In this document: piece by piece, positions 1 to 8,800 of the stretch
How positions within the stretch are numbered: position 1 is the stretch's first letter
Layout of the letters: each line of letters starts with the position of its first letter
Origin: Neisseria shayeganii 871
Lineage (GTDB): Bacteria > Pseudomonadota > Gammaproteobacteria > Burkholderiales > Neisseriaceae
DNA: 16,665 nt
Reading direction: 5' to 3'
Assembly (NCBI RefSeq): GCF_000226875.1
Contig: NZ_JH164926.1
Coordinates: 1,461,855 to 1,478,519 of the forward strand
The notes under the pieces: model-generated
The model's database searches: none
Told to the model about the DNA's origin: nothing
What the model saw: only the letters and a program-made list of their open reading frames with translations
Program-made: the position numbers and the translations under genes

Positions 1-101
1 TAGGAATCCCCGTGGGACAGACATATCATACAGATAGGCAAGTGAGTGAGCAGCGCACAACGCAGAAATGCGCCGCAGATGGGGGGGGGTGCAAAGGTCT
101 C
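1..101 (+). mobile_element. MITE-like element, copy 1 (right part only)
   Basis: The window opens inside a short repeated element. Its right end, GCAAAGGTCTC at 91-101, and its inner sequence match the copies at 2286-2428 and 16427-16610. It lies in the same orientation as copy 2. It carries the GGAATCC..GTGGGACAG inner segment seen in copy 3 but lacks the extra segment containing CCATAGGGCATAAA of copy 3. Where the other copies have five G and four T before GCAAAGG, this one has nine G and one T (81-90). The base run after the end, AGCCT (102-106), is the same as the 5-bp direct repeat around copy 3. No coding capacity is visible. The left end is outside the window. Confidence 0.75.
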
Positions 102-152
102 AGCCTTTATCTCTATAGAAAACAGGGCACTGAATCGCTTTCCGGCCCAAGT

Positions 153-180
153 CTTGAAAAACGGCACCGCAAACCCATTT
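153..180 (+). promoter_or_regulatory. Heat-shock (sigma-32/RpoH type) promoter of dnaK
   Basis: CTTGAAA at 153-159 matches the -35 consensus of RpoH promoters. ACCCATTT at 173-180 matches the CCCCATNT -10 element with one change. The 13-nt spacer is within the usual range. It sits about 80 nt upstream of the dnaK start codon, where a heat-shock promoter is expected. The transcription start (about 187) is inferred. Confidence 0.8.
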
Positions 181-195
181 AGTGCTCAAGTCAAC

Positions 196-209
196 GCACC
201 TTGCGGTGC
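196..209 (+). other. Small hairpin in the dnaK 5' leader
   Basis: GCACC (196-200) and GGTGC (205-209) can pair around the loop TTGC. The hairpin would lie near the 5' end of the dnaK mRNA made from the sigma-32 promoter. It is short, and no function is claimed; it may only protect the 5' end. Confidence 0.3.
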
Positions 210-259
210 AACATAAATAGAAAACCCCTGAATATTCAAACTCAAGGAGTACATACATT

Positions 260-2188
260 ATGGCAAAAGTCATCGGTATCGACTTAGGTACAACCAATTC
301 CTGCCTGGCCATTTCCGAAAACGGCCAAACCAAAGTGATTGAAAACGCCGAAGGCGCCCGCACCACCCCCTCCATCGTGGCCTATTTGGACGGCGGCGAA
401 ATTTTGGTGGGTGCCCCGGCCAAACGCCAGGCGGTCACCAATCCGAAAAACACCATCTACGCGGCCAAACGCCTGATCGGCCACAAATTTGAAGACAAAG
501 AAGTTCAGCGCGACATCGAAACCATGCCTTTCGACATCATCAAAGCCGCCAACGGCGACGCTTGGGTGAAAGCGCAGGGCAAAGAGCTGTCTCCGCCGCA
601 AATTTCGGCCGAAGTGCTGCGCAAAATGAAACAGGCCGCCGAAGCCTATTTGGGCGAAACCGTTACCGAAGCGGTGATTACCGTGCCGGCCTACTTCAAC
701 GACAGCCAACGCCAAGCCACCAAAGACGCCGGCCGCATCGCCGGCTTGGAAGTGAAGCGCATCATCAACGAGCCGACCGCTGCCGCTTTGGCCTTCGGTA
801 TGGACAAAAACGAAAAAGGCGACCGCAAAATTGCCGTTTACGACTTGGGCGGCGGCACCTTCGACATCTCCATCATCGAAATTGCCGATGTGGACGGCGA
901 GAAACAGTTCGAAGTATTGGCCACCAACGGCGACACCTTCTTGGGCGGCGAAGACTTCGACCAACGCCTGATCGACTACATCATTGCCGAGTTCAAAAAA
1001 GAACAGGGCATCGATCTGAAAAACGACGTGATGGCGCTGCAACGCCTGAAAGAAGCGGCCGAAAAAGCCAAAATCGAGCTTTCCAGCGGCCAGCAGACCG
1101 AAATCAACCTGCCCTACATCACCATGGACGCCACCGGCCCGAAACACTTGGCAATGAAGATTACCCGCGCCAAATTCGAAAGCCTGGTGGAAGACTTGGT
1201 GGCCCGCTCCATCGAGCCTTGCCGCGTGGCGATTAAAGACGCCGGCCTGAGCGTGAACGAAATCGACGACGTGATTTTGGTGGGCGGCCAAACCCGCATG
1301 CCCAAAGTGCAGGAAGCGGTGAAAGACTTCTTCGGCAAAGAGCCGCGCAAAGACGTGAACCCCGACGAAGCCGTGGCCGTGGGTGCCGCGATTCAGGGCG
1401 AAGTATTGGGCGGCGGCCGCAGCGACGTGTTGCTGCTCGACGTGACCCCGCTGTCGCTGGGCATCGAAACCATGGGTGGCGTGATGACCAAACTCATCAC
1501 CAAAAACACCACCATTCCCACCAAAGCTTCGCAAGTGTTCTCTACCGCCGAGGATAACCAGTCTGCCGTGACCATCCACGTGCTGCAGGGCGAACGCGAA
1601 CGTGCCAGCGCAAACAAATCGCTGGGCCAGTTCAACTTGGGCGACATCGCACCCGCTCCGCGCGGCATGCCGCAGATTGAAGTGACCTTCGACATCGACG
1701 CTAACGGCATTCTGCACGTTTCGGCCAAAGACAAAGGCACCGGCAAAGCGGCCAACATCACCATCCAAGGTTCGTCCGGCCTTTCCGAGGAAGAAATCGA
1801 GCGCATGGTGAAAGACGCCGAAGCCAATGCCGAAGAAGACAAAAAACTGATGGAGCTGGTACAAAGCCGCAACCAGGCCGAAGCCCTGATCCACTCGGTG
1901 AAAAAATCGCTGGCCGACTACGGCGACAAACTCGACGCTGCCGAGAAAGAGAAAATCGAAGCCGCGGTGAAAGATGCCGAAGAAGCCGTGAAAGGCGACG
2001 ACAAAGCCGACATCGATGCCAAAGCCGAAGCTTTGGGCACCGCCAGCCAAAAACTGGGCGAGATGCTGTATGCCGACGCCCAAGCCCAGGCGCAAGCGGC
2101 CCAAGGCGGCGAACAGGCTGCCGGCGGCAAAGCCGACGATGACGTGGTGGATGCCGAATTCGAAGAAGTGAAAGACAAAAAAGACTAA
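260..2188 (+). CDS. dnaK: Molecular chaperone DnaK (Hsp70)
   Basis: DnaK is the cytoplasmic ATP-dependent chaperone that folds and rescues proteins with DnaJ and GrpE. The 642-residue length is normal for the family. The first phosphate-binding motif GIDLGTTNS is at residues 6-14, the second, DLGGGTFDIS, starts at residue 195, and the interdomain linker DVLLLDVTPLSLGIET is near residues 389-404. After the substrate-binding and helical lid domains comes an Ala/Gln-rich tail and the typical acidic end DVVDAEFEEVKDKKD. The start is fixed by AAGGAG at 244-249, ten bases before the ATG. The gene appears to be a single transcription unit, with a sigma-32 promoter upstream and a DUS-pair terminator downstream. 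grpE and dnaJ are not in the window. A mobile element ends about 50 bp before the promoter. No lesion is seen. Confidence 0.99.
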   Translation: MAKVIGIDLGTTNSCLAISENGQTKVIENAEGARTTPSIVAYLDGGEILVGAPAKRQAVTNPKNTIYAAKRLIGHKFEDKEVQRDIETMPFDIIKAANGDAWVKAQGKELSPPQISAEVLRKMKQAAEAYLGETVTEAVITVPAYFNDSQRQATKDAGRIAGLEVKRIINEPTAAALAFGMDKNEKGDRKIAVYDLGGGTFDISIIEIADVDGEKQFEVLATNGDTFLGGEDFDQRLIDYIIAEFKKEQGIDLKNDVMALQRLKEAAEKAKIELSSGQQTEINLPYITMDATGPKHLAMKITRAKFESLVEDLVARSIEPCRVAIKDAGLSVNEIDDVILVGGQTRMPKVQEAVKDFFGKEPRKDVNPDEAVAVGAAIQGEVLGGGRSDVLLLDVTPLSLGIETMGGVMTKLITKNTTIPTKASQVFSTAEDNQSAVTIHVLQGERERASANKSLGQFNLGDIAPAPRGMPQIEVTFDIDANGILHVSAKDKGTGKAANITIQGSSGLSEEEIERMVKDAEANAEEDKKLMELVQSRNQAEALIHSVKKSLADYGDKLDAAEKEKIEAAVKDAEEAVKGDDKADIDAKAEALGTASQKLGEMLYADAQAQAQAAQGGEQAAGGKADDDVVDAEFEEVKDKKD

Positions 2189-2211
2189 GATTCAACCGTC
2201 TGTTGTCTGCC

Positions 2212-2243
2212 AAAGGCTACCTGAACCGTTTCAGGTAGCCTTT
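2212..2243 (+). terminator. dnaK terminator made of an inverted DUS pair
   Basis: The stem AAAGGCTACCTGAA (2212-2225) pairs with TTCAGGTAGCCTTT (2230-2243) around the loop CCGT, 14 perfect base pairs, and is followed by CTTG. Each arm contains one DUS (2214-2225 and 2230-2241). It starts 23 bases after the dnaK stop. Inverted DUS pairs used as rho-independent terminators are well known in Neisseriaceae. Confidence 0.9.
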
Positions 2244-2285
2244 CTTGCATTCAACCGTGCTGCAGCTTTGCTCCCTCAGCGGGCT

Positions 2286-2428
2286 GAGACCTTTGCAAAA
2301 CCCCCAGATGTGGATGCAGTTCAAGGCGTAGCAGCGCAGTGAGTGCAGACATATCATATAGATAGGCAAGCAAGCGAGCAGCGCACAACGCAGAAATGCG
2401 CCGCAGATGGGGGTTTTGCAAAGGTCTC
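2286..2428 (+). mobile_element. MITE-like element, copy 2 (complete, 143 bp)
   Basis: The element begins GAGACCTTTGCAAAA (2286) and ends with its reverse complement (2428); the perfect terminal inverted repeat is 21 bp, including the run of five C or G. GGGCT flanks it on both sides (2281-2285 and 2429-2433), which looks like a 5-bp target duplication. The interior is related to copies 1 and 3 but is the shortest version. There is no transposase gene, so it would depend on an enzyme encoded elsewhere. Similar GAGACCTTTGCAAAA ends occur on IS1106/IS5-type elements of Neisseria (from memory). It fills most of the dnaK-recC gap. Confidence 0.85.
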
Positions 2429-2494
2429 GGGCTAACTGAAACCGTTGCCGCCATCTGCGGATAGATGCGGAGCAGCCGGCCTTTCAGGTAGCCT
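2429..2494. repeat. Degenerate and perfect DUS in inverted arrangement upstream of recC
   Basis: GGGCTAACTGAA (2429-2440) is a two-mismatch DUS, and TTCAGGTAGCCT (2483-2494) is a perfect DUS on the minus strand. They face each other across 42 bases, a looser version of the terminator pairs found elsewhere in the window. No T-run follows directly. Confidence 0.55.
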
Positions 2495-2530
2495 TGATTG
2501 TGTTTGTGCTGCCCCCGGCCGGCCCTCCGC

Positions 2531-2536
2531 TATAAT
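2531..2536 (+). promoter_or_regulatory. Candidate -10 element of the recC promoter
   Basis: A perfect TATAAT lies 30 bases before the recC start codon. No good -35 sits at the usual 16-18 base spacing, so the promoter is weak or depends on an activator, or the match is by chance. Confidence 0.4.
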
Positions 2537-2565
2537 GCTGTTTCTCTGTTTCCCGATTGCCGTCC

Positions 2566-5500
2566 ATGCTCCACCTCTACCAATCCAACCGCTTGGAAAT
2601 TCTGGCCGAAACCGCCGTGGCCTTGATGCAGCACGCCCCTTTGCAAGGCGCTTTTGCGCCGGAAGAAATCGTGGTGCAGAGCCAGGGCATGCGCCGCTAT
2701 CTCAACCATTATCTGGCCGAGCGCAGCGGCATTGCCGCCAATCTGCGCTTCAGCCTGCCCGCGGCCCTGAGCTGGCGGCTGACCCGCACTTTTCTGCCCG
2801 ACACCCCCGCGCTCAATCCGTTTGCCCCCGAAGTGATGCGCTGGCGGCTGTTGCAGCTACTGCAGGGCGATCATTTGCCGGCGGCGGTACACACCGCATT
2901 GACAGGCTACCTGAACAGCAGCCGCACCGCGCCCTACCGCCTGGCCGGCAAACTGGCCGACGTGTTCGACCAATATCTGGTGTACCGCCCCGATTGGGTG
3001 GCGGCTTGGGAAAGCGGCGAGAGCATGGGCTTGGGCGCAGACGAAATCTGGCAGGCCGAATTGTGGCGCCTGCTGGCGGCCGACGGCACCGACGGCGGCC
3101 ACCGCGCCGAGCAGCGCCGGCGTCTGCTGGCTGCGCTGTCGGCCGACAAGCTGCCCGAACGCTATCTGGTGTTCGGCATCGCCACGCTGGCGCCGATGTA
3201 TTTGGATTTGCTGCAGCGCCTGGCCGAGCACACCGAAGTGCACATTTTTGCCGTCAATCCGAGCAGCCGCTATTGGGGCGACATCGAAAGCGCCCGCCGG
3301 CAGGCGTTCAGCGGGCTGCCCGATGCCGAGGCCGCCGGCCATCCGCTGTTGGCCTCCTTGGGCAAACAGGGGCGCGACTTTTTCGACATGCTTACCGCCG
3401 AAGGGCGGGTGGACGAACAGCATGACTGGTTTCCCGCGCCGCCAGCAGCCCCGTCGCTGCTGCAGCGCGTGCAGCAGGACATCCAAACCCTCAGCCTGCC
3501 CGAGCGCGGCAGCGCGGCGATGGACGGCAGCATCACCATCCAGTCCGCCCACAGCCGCCTGCGCGAATTGCAAATTTTGAAAGAGTGGCTCTTGGGCGTG
3601 CTGGCGGAAAATGCCGATTTGCAGCCGCACCACATTGCCGTGCTCACCCCCGACATCGAAAGCTATGCGCCCTACATCCATGCCGTGTTCGGCGAGGAGC
3701 AGCCGGGCAGCCCCGCACTGCCCTACAGCGTGGCCGACGTCAAAATCAGCCGACGCTCCGCCCTGATGCAGCTGGCCGAGCAGCTGCTGGCGCTGATGCA
3801 GAGCCGTTTTGAAACCGATTATGTGCTGCCGCTGCTCGATTCGCCCGCCGTCTGCCGCCACTGGCATTTTTCCGAGCGCGATGCCGACCACCTGCGCCAC
3901 AGCATTGCCGAGCTGAACATCCGCTGGGGCAGCGATGCCGACATGCGCCGCCGCTACGGCGGCAGCGGCGAGGCCTTCACTTGGCAGCAGGGCAGCGAGC
4001 GCACCGCCTTGGGCTGGCTGATGCCGGAAAACAGCGGCCTGTGGCAAGGCGTGCTGCCGTGGACGGCCGATTGGTCGCACACCGCCGTGCAGGCGCGTTG
4101 GCAGCAGCTGTTGGCCTGTTTGCGCCGCCATCATGCCCTGTGGCAAACCGATGCCGCGCCGGCCGAATGGTGCGCACGCCTGCACGCCCTGCTGGATGAC
4201 CTCGCCGGCAGCGAACCCGCCGATGCCGACGACCAAGCCGCCCGCCAACAGCTGCACAACGACTTGGCCGCCTGGCAGGCGGAAAGCGCGCTGGCAGGCT
4301 ACCTGAAACCCCTGCCACCCGAAACCGCCTGCGAACATTTGGCCCGCTTCTTCACCGGCAGCGGCGAAGCCGGCTTTTTGCGCGGCGGCATCACCTTCTG
4401 CGGCATGGTGCCCATGCGCAGCCTGCCGTTCGACACCCTCTGCCTGCTCGGTTTGAACGACGGCCGCTTCCCGCGCCAAACCCAGATTCCCGCCTTCGAC
4501 CTCATCAGCCGCCACCCGCGCAAAGGCGACCGCGCCCGCCGCGACGACGACCGCTACCTGTTTCTCGAATCCCTGCTCAGCGCCCGCCGCCGGCTGTATC
4601 TTTCTTACATCGGCCGCGACAGCCGCAAAGACGAAGCCCTCGCCCCCTCGCCGCTGCTCAGCGAATTGGCCGACGTGCTGGCGCTGATGGGCGGGCAGAG
4701 CAGCGCCGAATTCGCCGAACAGCACATCCGCCAACATCCCTTGCAGCCGTATTCGCCGCGCTATTTTTCAGGTAGCCCGAGCAGCAGCCGGCAAGATTAC
4801 GCCGAAGCCCTCAACCGCCTGCCGCAGCCGCCCGCACCGTTTGCCGGCGACTGCCCGCCCGCGGCCGACTGCCCCGATCCCATCCCCCTTGAGCACCTGC
4901 TGCGCTTCTGGCGCAACCCCGTGCGCCATTGGCTCGGCCGCGCCCTGCAATGGCGCGAGCCGTATGCCGACGAAGCCGCAGAATCGGCCGAACCCTATGC
5001 CATCGAAGCGTCAAACGAAGTCGCCCGCCAATATCTGGACGCCCGCCGCCGCCATCAGGATTTTGCCGACACCGAAGCGCACTTGGCCGCCCAAGGTTTG
5101 GTGCCCGCCGGCCTGCTCGGCCACCTGCTGCAGGCACCCGACATCCGCGCCGTCAAACGGCTGGACGGCGAACTGCTGCACAGCCCGCGCCTGCCGGCAC
5201 AGGCTTTCGAGCTTGCCTGCGGCGGCCGGCGGCTCACCGGCAGCCTCAGCCAGCTTTACCAACACGGCCAAATCCTCTACCGCAGCGGCGCACCCACCGC
5301 TCCCGATACGGTGGAACTGTGGCTGCTGCATTTGGTGTATTGCGCCGCCGGCAGCGGCAGCCAGCCGCGTGAAACCCATTGGCTCAGCGCCGCCGCCCCA
5401 CACACCCTGCCGCCGATTGAGCGCGAACAGGCGCAGGCGTGGCTGGCGTCTTGGTTGGATTACTACGCTTTGGGCCACAGCCGCCCGCTGCCTTTTTTTG

Positions 5501-5751
5501 CCAAAACCTCGCTCGCCGCCGCCCGCGCCTACACCGAAGACAGCGACACCCCGCCGGATGCCGCCGTTAAAGCCGCCCGCGGCGACTACCGCAGCGGCCG
5601 TTTCAGCACGGGGCAGGCCGAACGCACCGAAGTGGCGCAGGTATTCGGCCGCGACGAAGCCGAACCGATTGAAACCCCGCTGTTCTGGAATCTGGTGCGC
5701 GAGCTGTTGGTGCCGCTGCATCTTTATTTCGCCGCCGCCGAGGCTACCTGA
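2566..5751 (+). CDS. recC: Exodeoxyribonuclease V, RecC (gamma) subunit
   Basis: RecC is the scaffold and Chi-recognition subunit of RecBCD, which processes double-strand DNA ends for RecA loading in the cytoplasm. The 1061-residue product is close to the E. coli protein (1122 residues, from memory). It starts MLHLYQSNRLE, as in E. coli MLRVYHSNRLD, which supports the ATG at 2566 over the TTG at 2557. Other shared blocks are DQYLVYRPDW, NPSSRYWGDI, LAPMYLDLLQ, MVPMRSLPFDTLCLLGLNDG and KGDRARRDDDRYLFLESLLSARRRLYLSYIGR. No clear Shine-Dalgarno precedes the start. recB follows after 100 bases on the same strand, so the two are probably co-transcribed. The stop TGA (5749-5751) lies inside a DUS, so the C-terminal EAT is encoded by the uptake sequence. 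Perfect DUS also lie inside the gene at 2904 and 4296. Confidence 0.97.
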   Translation: MLHLYQSNRLEILAETAVALMQHAPLQGAFAPEEIVVQSQGMRRYLNHYLAERSGIAANLRFSLPAALSWRLTRTFLPDTPALNPFAPEVMRWRLLQLLQGDHLPAAVHTALTGYLNSSRTAPYRLAGKLADVFDQYLVYRPDWVAAWESGESMGLGADEIWQAELWRLLAADGTDGGHRAEQRRRLLAALSADKLPERYLVFGIATLAPMYLDLLQRLAEHTEVHIFAVNPSSRYWGDIESARRQAFSGLPDAEAAGHPLLASLGKQGRDFFDMLTAEGRVDEQHDWFPAPPAAPSLLQRVQQDIQTLSLPERGSAAMDGSITIQSAHSRLRELQILKEWLLGVLAENADLQPHHIAVLTPDIESYAPYIHAVFGEEQPGSPALPYSVADVKISRRSALMQLAEQLLALMQSRFETDYVLPLLDSPAVCRHWHFSERDADHLRHSIAELNIRWGSDADMRRRYGGSGEAFTWQQGSERTALGWLMPENSGLWQGVLPWTADWSHTAVQARWQQLLACLRRHHALWQTDAAPAEWCARLHALLDDLAGSEPADADDQAARQQLHNDLAAWQAESALAGYLKPLPPETACEHLARFFTGSGEAGFLRGGITFCGMVPMRSLPFDTLCLLGLNDGRFPRQTQIPAFDLISRHPRKGDRARRDDDRYLFLESLLSARRRLYLSYIGRDSRKDEALAPSPLLSELADVLALMGGQSSAEFAEQHIRQHPLQPYSPRYFSGSPSSSRQDYAEALNRLPQPPAPFAGDCPPAADCPDPIPLEHLLRFWRNPVRHWLGRALQWREPYADEAAESAEPYAIEASNEVARQYLDARRRHQDFADTEAHLAAQGLVPAGLLGHLLQAPDIRAVKRLDGELLHSPRLPAQAFELACGGRRLTGSLSQLYQHGQILYRSGAPTAPDTVELWLLHLVYCAAGSGSQPRETHWLSAAAPHTLPPIEREQAQAWLASWLDYYALGHSRPLPFFAKTSLAAARAYTEDSDTPPDAAVKAARGDYRSGRFSTGQAERTEVAQVFGRDEAEPIETPLFWNLVRELLVPLHLYFAAAEAT
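2904..2915 (+). repeat. DNA uptake sequence inside recC
   Basis: Perfect AGGCTACCTGAA, read in frame as part of GYLN. Confidence 0.85.
4296..4307 (+). repeat. DNA uptake sequence inside recC
   Basis: Perfect AGGCTACCTGAA, read in frame as part of GYLK. A one-mismatch copy on the other strand (TTCAGGTAGCCC) lies at 4767-4778. Confidence 0.85.
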
Positions 5752-5752
5752 A
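5741..5752 (+). repeat. DNA uptake sequence spanning the recC stop codon
   Basis: Perfect AGGCTACCTGAA; its bases 9-11 are the TGA stop of recC. A near copy, AGGCTAACTGAA, lies at 5820-5831 in the short recC-recB gap. Confidence 0.85.
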
Positions 5753-5851
5753 ACCACCTGGTTTTAAAGATCGAGACCTTGCCGCACCGCAAGCGCGTCA
5801 CGCAGCCATGCCCACCGGCAGGCTAACTGAAACCCCTTCCCGAGTTTTTCC

Positions 5852-8800
5852 ATGCACGCTTTCAACCCGCTCACCGTTCCCCTGTTCGAACCGCAGGCCC
5901 ATTTGATCGAAGCCTCCGCCGGCACCGGCAAAACCTACGGCATCGCCGCCCTGTTTACGCGGCTGGTGTTGCAGGGCGTGCCGGTAGAACAGATTTTGGT
6001 GGTCACCTTCACCGAAGCCGCCACCGCCGAGCTGAAAACCCGTCTGCGCGCCCGCTTGGGCGAGGCGGCGGCCTGCCTGCAAGCAGAGGAGGAAGATAAA
6101 GCGGCGGGCGATGCCCTGTTGCAGGACTTATTGGCGCAGGCTTCGGCGCAGCACGGCCGCGACGTGCTGGCCGCCCGCGTGCAGGCGGCCTTGAGCGGAT
6201 TCGACACCGCCGCCATCTACACCATCCACGGCTTCTGCCTGCGCGTGCTCAGCGATTACGCCTTTTTGTGCGGCGTGCCGTTCGAGCTGACGGTGGGCGA
6301 TGCCGACCCCGCCGCCCGCCTGCTGGCGGCGCAGGATTTCTGGCGCGAAGAAGTGGCCGACCACCCGCTGCATGCCGAGTTGGCGGCGGAATTCAAACTC
6401 ACGCCCGCTTCGGTGTTGGCCGAATTGTCGCCGTATCTGAAGCGCCCGTTTCTCGATGCGGTGGTGCCGGAAAACCGCCTGCCCGAACTGTTGGCCGATT
6501 ACGAGGCCGCGTGGGCGGCGGTGTGCGATGCCCTGCCGCAGTTGGAAGCCGGCTTCCGCCGGCTGCACCCGCAGCTCAATAAACGCACATTCAACGGCAA
6601 AACCTTCGATACCCTGTTTGCCGAATTGGCGCAAGCGGCCGAATCGGGCCTGCACCGCCGCAGTTTCAGCAAGCCCGAAAATCTGCTGAAGTTTGAAGCA
6701 GGCTACCTGAAAGACGCCGTCAACAAAGGCAAAGAGATAGACGAGGCCGAAGCCGCCGGCCTCGCCCCGCTGGCCGAATTCGGCCGCTGTTTTCTCGCCA
6801 TCGAGCAAGCCAAGGCCGAAGCCGTGGTGCGCCTCAAGCTGGCCTGTTGGGGCTACCTGAACCGCCGTCTGGCCGAAGACAAACAGCGCCGGACACAGCG
6901 CGATTTCGACGATCTGCTGCTCGACGTGCACACCGCGCTGACCGAAGGCAGCCGCGCCGCCGATTTGGCCGAGGCGCTGGCGCAGAAATGGCGGGTGGCG
7001 CTGATTGACGAGTTTCAAGACACCGATCCGCTGCAATACGCGGTGTTCAAAACCGCCTTTATCGACCGCGGGCTGCCCGTGTTTTTGGTAGGCGACCCCA
7101 AACAGGCGATTTACGGCTTCCGCGGGGCGGACATCCACGCCTACCTCGATGCCGCCGCCGACACCCCCAGCCGCTACACCCTGGCCACCAACTACCGCAG
7201 CAGCCGCGCGGTGGTGGACGGCATCGGCCGCCTGTTTTCGCGCCGCGCCGCGCCGTTTGTGCTGGCCGATATTCCCTATGTGCCGGTGGCCGCGCATCGG
7301 GCGCAGGGCGCTTTGCAGCCGCCGGGCGCGGCGGTAACGGTGCGCTGGATCAACCCGCCGGCCGGCGCCGACGACAAACTGCCGTCCAAAGACGTGCTGC
7401 ACGCGCGTGCCGCCGATTTCTGCGCCCGCGAAATCGCCGACCGCCTCAACCGTGCGCGTTCAGGTAGCCTTTTGCTGGACGGCCGCCCTTTGGAGCCGCA
7501 ACACATCGCCGTGTTGGTACGCACCCACAACGAAGCCGCGCTGGCCGCCCGCGCCTTGAAAAAACGCGGTGTGCGCAGCGTGCTGCTGCAGCAGGAATCG
7601 GTGTTCGACAGCGAAGAGGCGCGCGCCTTCGGCGTGATGCTGTCGTTTTGGCTGCACCCGCAGCACACCGAAAACCTGCGCTTTCTGCTCGGCAGCGTGC
7701 TTTACGGCCGCACCGCCGCCGATTTGGCCGCGCTCAACGAAAACGAAGCCGCGCTGGCCGGCTGGATCGCGCTGGCCGAAGACGCGCGCAACCTGTGGCA
7801 GCAGCAGGGCGTGTATGCCGCCGCCGCCCGTTTCGCCCGCGCCAGCGGCTTGGAAGCCCATCTGCTCGCCACCCGCAACGAGCGCAGCCTCACCAATTTC
7901 TGGCAGCTGGCCGAACTGGCGGCCGAGGCGGCCGCCGATCTGCCCGCCCCCGCCGCCCTGCCCGAATGGCTGGCGCGCCAGGCCGGCCGCGGCATCGGCA
8001 AAGAGCGGATGCTGCGTTTGGAAAGCGACGAAAATCTGGTGAAGATTGTCACCATGCACGCGGCCAAAGGCTTGGAGTATCCGCTGGTGTTCTGCCCCTT
8101 TGTGTGGGACGCCAGCAGCCGAGACACCGCCGAGTGGGCGCTGCTGCATCAGGACAACGGCCGCAGCCTGCTGTTGGCGCGCACGCAATTGAGCGAAGCA
8201 CACCAGGAGCAGCTGTTTGCAGAGGCCATGGGCGAACGCCTGCGCCTGCTGTATGTGGCGCTCACCCGCGCCCGCGAAGAGCTGGTGCTGTACGCCGCCG
8301 CCTGCAGCAGCACCGCCGACAACGCGCTGGCCTACCTCTTGGCCGAAGAAGACGGCGACTGCCACCGCATTCGCACCGGCTGGCAGGCCTTAAAAAACCA
8401 AGCGCTGGCCGAAGCCTTGAAACAGGCCTGGCAAAGCCTGATCAGCACCGCCCCCCGCGGCGATCTGCAGTGGCGGGAAGACGAGCCGCCCGAAGCCGAC
8501 TACCGCGCCGCCGACCCGATGCAGGGCCGTTACCGCGCCTGCACCTGGCCGCCGCGCCCGTGGCGCTTTATCCGCCACACCAGCTTCACCGGCCTGACCC
8601 GCCAAGCCGCCACCGCCGAAGACGGGCTACCTGAACAAGACTGGCTGGAACACCAATCCGCAGCCCCTGCCGGAGAAAGCGAAGCCGTACCCGAAACCGC
8701 TCTGTTGGCCTTCCCGCGCGGCGCCCGAGCCGGCGTGTGCCTGCATGCCGTGTTGGAACACACCGATTTCAACCGCCCCGCCGCCGAACAGGCCGAGGCC

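Noticed and set aside
284..2104. 606-codon open frame antisense to dnaK
   Set aside because: Long antisense frames opposite dnaK are a known artefact of its codon use; the product is low-complexity Phe/Gly/His-rich sequence with no recognisable domain, and the sense strand is a clear DnaK.
2445..3425. 326-codon plus-strand frame overlapping the start of recC
   Set aside because: Arg/Pro/Ala-rich shadow frame; recC in another frame has clear family motifs through this region.
2857..4737. 626-codon open frame antisense to recC
   Set aside because: It results from high GC content at the third codon position of recC. The product is Ala/Gln/Gly-rich with no family features.
5772..5782. GAGACCTTGCC in the recC-recB gap as a remnant of the mobile element
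   Set aside because: It matches the element end for only 8 bases before a one-base gap, with no second end or inner sequence nearby; chance is likely.
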